Made by a program: the position numbers and the translations under genes. Source: VRUE01 sp035712345 (lineage in GTDB: Bacteria; Actinomycetota; Thermoleophilia; Solirubrobacterales; 70-9). From it: a DNA stretch of 64,000 bases. Shown here piece by piece: positions 1 to 6,248 of the stretch. The notes beneath the pieces were generated by a model, which worked only from the letters and a program-made list of their open reading frames with translations, had not been told where the DNA came from and did not search any database. The stretch lies in contig DASTAY010000035.1 in assembly GCA_035712345.1 (NCBI GenBank), forward strand, positions 1 through 64,000, in the 5' to 3' direction. How positions within the stretch are numbered: position 1 is the first letter of the stretch; every line of letters begins with the position of its first letter.

Positions 1-141
1 TCGGTCGAGCGCACCGCGGCGCTACCCGGCTGGCTGGAGTTCTATAACTGGCGCAGACCACACGGCTCCCTCAGCCACAAGCCGCCCGGAGCTCGCCTCG
101 GCGAGCTGAAGCGGAACAACCTGCTTGGGTCTTACACCTAG
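1..141 (+). pseudogene. C-terminal fragment of an IS481-like transposase (runs off the window start)
   Basis: The first 46 codons read in frame to a TAG at 139-141 and contain FYNWRRPHGSL, followed by a short tail ending NLLGSYT. This is the usual end of rve-type DDE integrase domains in IS481-like transposases. The catalytic residues lie upstream of the window, so it cannot be said whether the gene is intact. The stop codon lies inside the left arm of a 21 bp inverted repeat (137-157), so this may be the right end of an insertion sequence. Confidence 0.75.
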
Positions 142-306
142 GAGGGTCTAGCGAAACCCCCGCCCACGCCTGGCGGCGGCGGACACTGCGCGGCGCGGCG
201 TCCTCAGTCGGCCAAATAGCGCTGCTATTCGGCCTCCCTGCGTCCTTGCCCCGCTTGGTCCGACGCTCGCCAGTCGCAGACGCGAGTTTCGCTAGACCCT
301 CCTAGG
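137..306. repeat. Perfect 21 bp inverted repeat enclosing a structured repeat
   Basis: Bases 137-157 (CCTAGGAGGGTCTAGC then GAAAC) are the exact reverse complement of 286-306. Each arm contains the stop codon of a convergent gene: the transposase fragment on the left and the lipoprotein gene on the right. The 128 bp between the arms holds copy 1 of the palindromic repeat at 171-272, so the whole segment is a nested palindrome. It could be the end of a mobile element or a bidirectional terminator; there is no T-run. Confidence 0.85.
171..272. repeat. Dispersed palindromic repeat, copy 1
   Basis: An imperfect palindrome about 100 nt long. Its centre (210-234) is a hairpin with 11 nt arms (GGCCAAATAGC and GCTATTCGGCC, one mismatch) and a 3 nt loop. 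The 68 nt core differs at only one position from the copy at 20280-20383. The outermost arms differ between the copies but pair within each copy (TGGCG/CGCCA here), which points to selection for or generation of structure. Confidence 0.85.
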
Positions 307-817
307 GCAGCAGGACGTTGTTCTGGGACGACGTGCGGACCGGGCCGACGACCAGCTTGGCCGGCTTGGCGCTGGGCAGGTCGGCGGCGCTGATGCGGTA
401 GGTCCCGGTCGGCAGGATCGTCTGCATCGTGAGGTTGTTGTCGCGGTAGAGCGGGCCGGACGTGAGGCTCTTGCCGCTGCCCTGCACCTGCAGATGGGAG
501 TCGACGTCGGTCAGGTTGGCGGCGACGAAGACGACGTTGAGGGGGGCGCGGGAGTCGACCCGCGGCTGCCCGGCGTGTTGGTTCTGGGGTATCTGCTGGG
601 TCGGTTCGGGCCCCACGGCGATCCGCGGTGGTTGCACGGTGATCTTGCCGTCGCTGATCGCGACGCTGACCCGCGTTGGGGGCTGCGGACGTGGGTCGTT
701 GGGATGCGACTCGACGCCGCAGCCGGCGTCGAGCAGCGCCAGCGCGCCCAGCGCGCCGATCGCCGCCACGGACATGCGTGGCCCTGCGAACAGTCGCCTG
801 CCTCTCCAACGACCCAT
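302..817 (-). CDS. Putative secreted lipoprotein of unknown function
   Basis: A 171-residue protein with an arginine-rich start, a hydrophobic stretch and a lipobox (LLDAGC, Cys at about residue 33), so it is probably exported and lipid-anchored. The mature part begins with a Pro-rich linker and then a short beta-rich domain with no motif I recognise. A second start at 775 (MSVAAIGAL) would shorten the signal peptide. The gene ends inside the 21 bp repeat, convergent with the transposase fragment. Confidence 0.7.
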   Translation of the reverse strand: MGRWRGRRLFAGPRMSVAAIGALGALALLDAGCGVESHPNDPRPQPPTRVSVAISDGKITVQPPRIAVGPEPTQQIPQNQHAGQPRVDSRAPLNVVFVAANLTDVDSHLQVQGSGKSLTSGPLYRDNNLTMQTILPTGTYRISAADLPSAKPAKLVVGPVRTSSQNNVLLP

Positions 818-828
818 CGCAGCGGAAT

Positions 829-1782
829 CTAGCCGAACGGCAGGTCGACCACGCGAGCCGTAACGCCATCTTCACCTACCGCCAGCTCGCTGCCCGGCGC
901 CGCCTCGCGGCGGACGATCGCGAGCCCGACCGGGCCGCGGGCGGGAGAGACGCCGGCGCTGCCGATCCGGCCCACCTCCTTCTCGCCCAGTCGCAGGCCG
1001 GCCCCCGGCTCGGCCGGGGCGCTCAGCTCGAGCCCGCGCAGGTGACGGTTGGGGCGCCCCTTGTAGTGCAGCCGGGCGACCGGCTCCTGGCCGATGTAGC
1101 AGCCCTTGGTGAAGCTGACGGCGCGCTCGACGATGCCGGCCTCGGCGGGCATCGTCTCGATGCTCATCTCGGCGCCGTAGCGGGGCGTGCCGGCCTCGAT
1201 GCGGACGATCTCGGCTGCCTCGGCGTCGACCTCGGCCGCCCCGGCGGCGAGCAGCGCCTCGCGCAGCTTCGGCGCGTCCGCGGCCTTGGCGATCAGGTCG
1301 ATCCCGGCGCCGGCCCCCACTGCGAGGCACTCGACGCCGCTGACGGCGACTGCCTCGAAGGCGAACTCGGGCAGCACCGCGGTGGCGGCGATCTCGACGC
1401 TGCGCGGCCCGATCAGCGAGAGGATCGCGCGCTCGCCGCCGACATCGACCACCGTCACCTCGCGCCCGATCTTGTACGTCTCGAGATGGCGCAGCGCCGA
1501 CGCCAGCGCCTCGGGCTCGGTGTCGATCCAGATCTCCTCGGCCGAGATGCGCAGCACGCGCATGTCGGCCTGCATGTGGCCCTTGCGGTCGAGCAGCGCC
1601 GCGTACTGCCCCTCGCCGGGGGCGAGAGCGTCGATGTCGTTGGTCAGCTGCCCCTGCAGGTACTCGGCCGCCTCGGGACCGCTGACGATCAGCTTGCCGC
1701 GGCCCGACCGGTCGAGCAGCCCGCACTCCTCGCGCAGCTGCCGGTACTGAGCATCGAGCTCGACCGTCGTGTTCTCGTTCAC
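829..1782 (-). CDS. ygfZ: Folate-binding protein YgfZ / GcvT-like
   Basis: A 317-residue protein of the YgfZ branch of the aminomethyltransferase (GcvT) fold. It contains the family signature KGCYIGQE at about residues 226-233, followed by ARLHYKGRPNRHLRGL. YgfZ proteins bind tetrahydrofolate and help build or maintain certain iron-sulfur enzymes. The GTG at 1782 is chosen because the reading frame upstream of it consists of a palindromic repeat (1812-1876). Upstream pairing to 16S rRNA is poor, so the message may be leaderless. Confidence 0.85.
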   Translation of the reverse strand: MNENTTVELDAQYRQLREECGLLDRSGRGKLIVSGPEAAEYLQGQLTNDIDALAPGEGQYAALLDRKGHMQADMRVLRISAEEIWIDTEPEALASALRHLETYKIGREVTVVDVGGERAILSLIGPRSVEIAATAVLPEFAFEAVAVSGVECLAVGAGAGIDLIAKAADAPKLREALLAAGAAEVDAEAAEIVRIEAGTPRYGAEMSIETMPAEAGIVERAVSFTKGCYIGQEPVARLHYKGRPNRHLRGLELSAPAEPGAGLRLGEKEVGRIGSAGVSPARGPVGLAIVRREAAPGSELAVGEDGVTARVVDLPFG

Positions 1783-1811
1783 CCTTTGAAGTCTAAGAAG
1801 CTGCCGCGGTC

Positions 1812-1876
1812 GGGGGACGGGGATGACCCCGACCGAGCCTCCCGCTGTTGCTCGGGCGAGGTCATCCCCGTCCCCC
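1812..1876. repeat. Palindromic element A (intergenic member of the in-frame insertion class)
   Basis: Perfect 17 bp arms (GGGGGACGGGGATGACC at 1812-1828 and its reverse complement at 1860-1876) enclose an inner CCGAGC/GCTCGG stem. The loop carries CCTCCCGCTGTTGCTC, nearly the same as the loop of the element inside cofE (10720-10787). It lies between the divergent ygfZ and mntR-like genes, just upstream of the regulator's operator. Confidence 0.8.
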
Positions 1877-1890
1877 ACACCATCGCGTCT

Positions 1891-1925
1891 TTTAGATATG
1901 CCAAAATCTTTTAGGCATGTCTAAA
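1891..1925. promoter_or_regulatory. Two tandem DtxR/MntR-type operator boxes
   Basis: TTTAGATATGCC (1891-1902) and GGCATGTCTAAA (1914-1925) form an inverted repeat with one mismatch. Each half is also part of a near-palindrome of the form TTTAG-N6-CWAA (1891-1906 and 1910-1925). The right box covers the ATG at 1917. DtxR-family Mn and Fe repressors bind sites of this general shape, so metal-dependent autoregulation of the regulator-transporter operon is likely. Confidence 0.65.
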
Positions 1926-2360
1926 CCCTCCGAGGCGATCGAGGACTATGCGAAGGCGATCTACGCGCTTTCGCGGGACCGCGCCGGCCCCGTCCTCAAC
2001 GGCGAGGTGGCGGAGCGGCTGGGAGTCGCGCCGGCGACCGCGACCTCGATGCTGAAGAAGCTCGACGGGCTCGGCCTGGTCGAGTACCTGCCCTACAAGG
2101 GAGCCACGCTGACTCCCGCGGGGGAGAGGGTCGCCCTGGAGGTGATCCGCCACCATCGCCTGATCGAGGCCTACCTCTCCGAGGCCCTGGGGATGCCCGA
2201 CGACATGGTCCACGCCGAGGCGGAGGTGCTCGAGCACCACATATCCGAGCAGCTCGAGGAGCTGATCGCGGCGAAGCTGGGCGAGCCGAGCCACGACCCC
2301 CACGGCACGCCGATCCCCGGTCCCGACCTGACCCTGCCGCTGGAGTCGGAGGGCGGATGA
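1917..2360 (+). CDS. mntR: DtxR-family metal-dependent transcriptional regulator (MntR-like)
   Basis: A 147-residue protein with an N-terminal winged helix (NGEVAERLGVAPATATSMLKKL region, residues ~30-55) and a helical metal-binding/dimerisation domain with the typical HHRLIEAYL and HAEAEVLEHHIS segments. There is no C-terminal SH3-like domain, so it has the short MntR-type architecture. Its last four bases overlap the start of an NRAMP transporter. The pair forms a manganese homeostasis operon, probably repressed by this protein through the boxes at 1891-1925. Confidence 0.88.
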   Translation: MSKPSEAIEDYAKAIYALSRDRAGPVLNGEVAERLGVAPATATSMLKKLDGLGLVEYLPYKGATLTPAGERVALEVIRHHRLIEAYLSEALGMPDDMVHAEAEVLEHHISEQLEELIAAKLGEPSHDPHGTPIPGPDLTLPLESEGG

Positions 2361-3670
2361 AGCCACCGCCACCGCCCGCAAGCGACGTGACGGTCGAGGA
2401 CGTCCTTCCCGGCGAGGCGGCGGTCGCGGTCGCGGCGCGGCGCTCGCTCGACGGCCACAGTCGCGGCGCGCGCCGCGTCCTGCCCTTCCTCGGCCCGGCC
2501 TTCGTCGCCGCCGTCGCCTACATCGATCCCGGCAACTTCGCCACCAACATCGCCGGCGGCGCCAGGTTCGGCTACCTGCTGCTCTGGGTGGTCCTCGCCG
2601 CCAACCTGGTCGCGATGCTGGTCCAGACCCAGTCGGCGAAACTCGGCATCGCCACCGGCATGAACCTCGCCGAGCTGTGCCGCGAGCGCTTCCCCCGCCG
2701 GGCCTCGATCGGCCTCTGGCTGCAGGCCGAGCTGGTCGCGATGGCGACGGACATCGCCGAGGTGGTCGGCGCCGCACTCGGCCTCAACCTGCTCTTCGGC
2801 ATCCCGCTCTTCCCGGCCGGCCTGATCGCCGGCGCCGGCGCCTTCGCGATCCTCGGCCTGCAGCAGATGGGGTTCCGTCGCCTGGAGGCCGGGATCTCGG
2901 CCCTGGTCGGCGTCGTCGTCGCCTCCTTCGTGGTCGAGCTCTTCCACGCCAAGCCGGCGGCGGGCGAAGTCGCCAGGCACCTGGTGCTGCCGGGCTTCTC
3001 GGGAACCGAGAGCATCCTGCTCGCTACCGGGATCATCGGCGCGACCGTGATGCCGCACGTCGTCTACCTGCACTCGGCGCTGACCCAGAAGCGGATCGTC
3101 GGCCGAGACGATGCCGAGAAAAAGCGCATCCTCGGCTTCGAGAAGGTCGACGTCGTGATCGCCCTCTCGCTGGCCGGCCTGGTCAACCTCTCGATGATGA
3201 TCGTCGCCGCGGCGCTCTTCCACAGCAGCGGGCTGACCGGCATCGACACGATCGAAGGCGCCTTCGAAGGGCTCGAATCGCTGGTCTCCGGCAACGCGGC
3301 GACCGTCTTCGGCGTCGCCCTGCTCGCCTCCGGCTTCGCCTCCTCCTCGGTCGGGACGATGGCCGGGCAGGTCGTGATGCAGGGCTTCATCCGGCGCTCG
3401 ATCCCGCTCTTCCTGCGCCGGGCGATCACGCTCGCCCCCGCCTTGCTGGTTCTCGCGATCGGCCTCAACCCGACCGACGCCCTCCTCGCCAGCCAGGTCG
3501 TCCTCTCCTTCGGCATCCCCTTCGCCCTCGTCCCCCTGCTCCTGCTGGCGCGGCGCCGAGACGTCATGGGGGCGCTGGCGAACCCGGCCTGGCTGACGGC
3601 CCTGGCCGGCACGCTGGCGGCGCTGATCATCGCCCTCAACGTCTTCCTGATCGCCGACCTGTTCGTCTAG
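2357..3670 (+). CDS. mntH: NRAMP-family divalent metal (Mn2+) transporter
   Basis: A 437-residue membrane protein with the two NRAMP signatures: DPGN in TM1 (YIDPGNFATNIAGG) and MPH in TM6 (VMPHVVYLHSAL), which supply the metal ligands. About 10-11 hydrophobic segments follow an N-terminal cytoplasmic stretch of about 40 residues. It imports Mn2+ (possibly Fe2+) by proton symport. The ATGA overlap with the upstream DtxR-type gene indicates co-translation. Confidence 0.93.
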   Translation: MKPPPPPASDVTVEDVLPGEAAVAVAARRSLDGHSRGARRVLPFLGPAFVAAVAYIDPGNFATNIAGGARFGYLLLWVVLAANLVAMLVQTQSAKLGIATGMNLAELCRERFPRRASIGLWLQAELVAMATDIAEVVGAALGLNLLFGIPLFPAGLIAGAGAFAILGLQQMGFRRLEAGISALVGVVVASFVVELFHAKPAAGEVARHLVLPGFSGTESILLATGIIGATVMPHVVYLHSALTQKRIVGRDDAEKKRILGFEKVDVVIALSLAGLVNLSMMIVAAALFHSSGLTGIDTIEGAFEGLESLVSGNAATVFGVALLASGFASSSVGTMAGQVVMQGFIRRSIPLFLRRAITLAPALLVLAIGLNPTDALLASQVVLSFGIPFALVPLLLLARRRDVMGALANPAWLTALAGTLAALIIALNVFLIADLFV

Positions 3671-3679
3671 GCTTGCAGC

Positions 3680-4042
3680 GTGAGCTTGGCTGCCGACTTC
3701 GAGCAGGTCCTCGACTCGATGCCGCCCGACTGGACGGACCTCGAGCTCGACCTGCGGATCGACGACGAGAGCCGCTATGTCGACACCGCGGTGGCGCTGA
3801 GCCAGATCAACGCGCGACCGTACTCCGCAGCCGAATGGGACTGGCGCCTGCCGGTCGCCCACAGCTTCGGCCACGCGGCCGCCGCGCAGAGCGTCGCCGG
3901 GGTGCTGGCGAAGCTCGACGCCGAGGGCGTGACCGGCGAGATGCGAGTGCGCGAGGTTCGCGAGGGACGCTCGGAGGTCGTGCAGATGTGGGGCCGCCCG
4001 GAGAGCGTTCGCGAAGAGTTCCGCCAGCGCCGCGCCATCTAG
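3680..4042 (+). CDS. Hypothetical protein
   Basis: A 120-residue soluble protein starting at GTG 3680, nine bases after the transporter gene. It is acidic and mixed alpha/beta by eye (segments DLELDLRIDDESRY and VREVREGRSEVVQMWGRPE). There is no signal peptide or membrane segment. I do not recognise the family. Its stop overlaps the GTG of the next gene by one base, so it belongs to the same transcription unit. Confidence 0.7.
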   Translation: MSLAADFEQVLDSMPPDWTDLELDLRIDDESRYVDTAVALSQINARPYSAAEWDWRLPVAHSFGHAAAAQSVAGVLAKLDAEGVTGEMRVREVREGRSEVVQMWGRPESVREEFRQRRAI

Positions 4043-4365
4043 TGGCGCGGGTGGTGGCCGTCACGCCCGACCTGTTGCTGGGCAGCAGGGTCGAGGCGAT
4101 GCTGGGCGCCGCCGGCCATGAGGTGACGCTCTCGCCCACTTTGGCCGAAGCCCCGCTCGACGACGCCGAGCTGTTTGTCGCCGATCTGGATGCGGAGAAC
4201 CCGGAGGCCCTCGTCGGCCTCGGAGCGCCGGTGCTCGGCTATTACTCGCACGTGAATGTCGAGACCAAGCGGGTGGCGGACGCCGCCGGGGTGGACCTCA
4301 CGGTGCCGCGCTCGCGCCTGGTGCGCGAGCTTCCGCAGTTGGCCGAGCGGCTCCTAGCCGCTTAG
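4042..4365 (+). CDS. Small receiver-like (CheY-fold) protein
   Basis: A 107-residue protein with the layout of a truncated response-regulator receiver: a first strand VVAVTPDLLLGSRVE, then LFVADLDAENPEAL, then VLGYYSHVN. The acidic pocket of the first loop is not intact (TPD instead of DD), so phosphorylation is doubtful. It starts one base inside the previous stop and ends 12 bp inside the convergent substrate-binding protein gene. The function is unknown; the assignment rests on fold-like pattern only. Confidence 0.6.
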   Translation: MARVVAVTPDLLLGSRVEAMLGAAGHEVTLSPTLAEAPLDDAELFVADLDAENPEALVGLGAPVLGYYSHVNVETKRVADAAGVDLTVPRSRLVRELPQLAERLLAA

Positions 4366-5313
4366 CCGGAAGGCTTCGCTTACGTCCAGCGGCCTCTTCA
4401 GCAGGCCGTGCCGGAGGTCCCAGGCCGCCCAGGCCCGCAGCACCCGCGGATCGAACGGCGCGGGGCGGAGATCGGGCAGCAGGGCGCGCAGCTGAGCCGC
4501 CTGGTCGTCCCGGGCGAGGCTGGGGACCTCGGCGAGCAGGTCGTCGAGACCCTGCGCCGGGTGGGTGGCGACGAATCGGTAGCCGCGCGTCGTTGCGGCG
4601 ACCATCGAGTCGACCAGCTGCGGTTCGTCTTCGACCGTCTTCTCCGCGGTCGTCAGGATCAGCTCGGGGTAGGGCGGCGCGCCGTAGCGGTTCACCTTGA
4701 AGATCCGCGTCGGCACGCCCTGGCGCTGCAGCTCGACCCCCTCGGCGTTCCAGAAGCCGGTCGCCGCGTCGACCTTGCCTGCGGCGAGCGAGGAGACCGC
4801 GTCGAAGCCGATCGTCACACGGTGGACACGGCTCGGGTCGCCGCCGTCGGCGCTCACCTCGGAGTCGACGACCGCTTCGTCGGAGGGCAGGCCGGTGACG
4901 CCGACGGTGCGGCCTTCGAGCTCGCGCGGGCGGCGCACCGGGCCGTCGCCGCGGGCGAGCACGGCGGCCAGCGGGCGCTGCACGATCGGCATCGTCCCGA
5001 CCACCGCGAGCCCGCGCTCGCGGGCGATGCCGAGGTCGTGGATGTCGAGGATGGCGAAGTCGGCACGGCCCGCCGCGAGCAGCTTTGGCGCGTCGGTCGA
5101 TTCGCCCGGCTGGCGGATCGAGAGGTCGATCCCTTCGTCGCGGTAGTAACCCTGGCGCTGTGCGGAATAGATCCCGGCGTGCACGGCATTGGGCACGAAA
5201 TCGAGCACGAGCGTCACGCCTTTCGGCGCGCCCGGTTCAGCGCCGCTCCCGCCGCAGCCGGCGATCCCGGTTAGCAGCAGGGCGGCCGCCAGCAGCGCGA
5301 CAGCCCGTCTCAT
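4354..5313 (-). CDS. NMT1/THI5-like ABC transporter substrate-binding lipoprotein
   Basis: A 319-residue lipoprotein: MRRAVALLAAALLLTGIAGC gives a signal peptide with a lipobox cysteine. The mature part has the NMT1/THI5 pattern (TLVLDFVPNAVHAGIY, then GYYRDEGIDLSIRQPG and KLLAAGRADFAILD). Family members bind thiamine pyrimidine precursors or aliphatic sulfonates. No permease or ATPase lies beside it, so it is an orphan here. The start at 5313 is preferred over 5352 because it puts the positive residues directly before the hydrophobic core. Confidence 0.82.
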   Translation of the reverse strand: MRRAVALLAAALLLTGIAGCGGSGAEPGAPKGVTLVLDFVPNAVHAGIYSAQRQGYYRDEGIDLSIRQPGESTDAPKLLAAGRADFAILDIHDLGIARERGLAVVGTMPIVQRPLAAVLARGDGPVRRPRELEGRTVGVTGLPSDEAVVDSEVSADGGDPSRVHRVTIGFDAVSSLAAGKVDAATGFWNAEGVELQRQGVPTRIFKVNRYGAPPYPELILTTAEKTVEDEPQLVDSMVAATTRGYRFVATHPAQGLDDLLAEVPSLARDDQAAQLRALLPDLRPAPFDPRVLRAWAAWDLRHGLLKRPLDVSEAFRLSG

Positions 5314-5405
5314 TCGAAAGGGAAAACTATTCGATCCGGGATCCGGGTACACTGCCGCCCCGAATCCGTGTGTTCAGGGAACGGGAACTAGAGGAGGCGT
5401 AACCA

Positions 5406-6170
5406 GTGCAGCAACGAGGACTTGCGGCATATCTCGCCGAGCTGATCGGCACTTTCCTGCTGGTGTTCTTCATCTGCAGCGTGGTCGTGCTGTTCGTGGC
5501 GACCGGCAGTCAGGCTCAGTTCGGTTCGGACTTCGCGGTCGTTGGTCTCGTCCACGCGTTCCTGCTGTTCGGGCTGATCGTGATGTTCGGCGTCGTCAGC
5601 GGCGGCCATTTCAACCCCGCTGTGACGCTCGGGGCGGCGGCGATCAGACGGATCTCCCCGGTCGACGCGGTGATCTACATGCTCGCCCAGCTCTCCGGCG
5701 GTGTGCTCGGCGCGCTGCTCGCCAAGGCGCTGCTGCTCGACGAGGGGCGCGCAACCCACTACGGCGCGGCTCAGGTGAGCGGCCTGCTCGGGAGCAATTT
5801 CCAGGGGGCGATCGTCGAGGCGGTCGGCACCTTCTGTCTGGTGCTCGTCATCCTCGCCGCGGTCTACTCGAAGAAGAGCGTCAAGGATTGGGCGCCGCTG
5901 GCGATCGGCACGACGCTCGGTTTCATCGTCATGGTCGGTGGCCCGCTGACCGGCGGGTCCTTCAACCCCGCCCGCTGGTTCGGCCCGGCCCTGGTCGGCA
6001 ACGAGTGGGGTGGCGTCTGGCCCTACCTTGTCGGCCCTATCGTCGGCTCGCTGCTCGCCGCGCTCGTCTACAGGTTCGTCCTCGAGCCCGGCGGCCCCGC
6101 GCCGACCGAACCGCCCGAGCGGGTCAAGGCCCCCGCCGCGCCGAAGCCCGGCGCCGGCAGCGTCGCCTGA
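5406..6170 (+). CDS. Aquaporin / glycerol facilitator family channel (MIP)
   Basis: A 254-residue membrane protein with both pore motifs, HFNPAVT and SFNPARW, on the half-helices and six hydrophobic segments. It ends in a Pro/Ala-rich cytoplasmic tail. It conducts water or small neutral solutes; the selectivity filter cannot be assigned reliably by eye. The GTG at 5406 follows a good ribosome site (AGGAGG at about 5392-5397). Confidence 0.92.
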   Translation: MQQRGLAAYLAELIGTFLLVFFICSVVVLFVATGSQAQFGSDFAVVGLVHAFLLFGLIVMFGVVSGGHFNPAVTLGAAAIRRISPVDAVIYMLAQLSGGVLGALLAKALLLDEGRATHYGAAQVSGLLGSNFQGAIVEAVGTFCLVLVILAAVYSKKSVKDWAPLAIGTTLGFIVMVGGPLTGGSFNPARWFGPALVGNEWGGVWPYLVGPIVGSLLAALVYRFVLEPGGPAPTEPPERVKAPAAPKPGAGSVA

Positions 6171-6193
6171 GCGCGGCGATCCTCTAGTCCTCT

Positions 6194-6223
6194 CCGCCGC
6201 CGGGCCGCATGGCCCGGCGGCGG
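6194..6223. terminator. Strong GC hairpin downstream of the aquaporin gene
   Basis: CCGCCGCCGGGCC and its exact reverse complement form a 13 bp stem with the loop GCAT. There is no T-run, so it is a non-canonical terminator or an RNA-stabilising hairpin at the end of the aquaporin transcript, just before fbiC. Confidence 0.55.
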
Positions 6224-6248
6224 CATGCTTGCAGTAGCTTGGGTCCTC

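Noticed and set aside
2171..3874. Long open frame antisense to the mntR-mntH genes
   Set aside because: Its product is an Arg/Asp/Gln-rich string without domains. Long antisense frames are expected in DNA this rich in GC, and the sense genes have clear family motifs.
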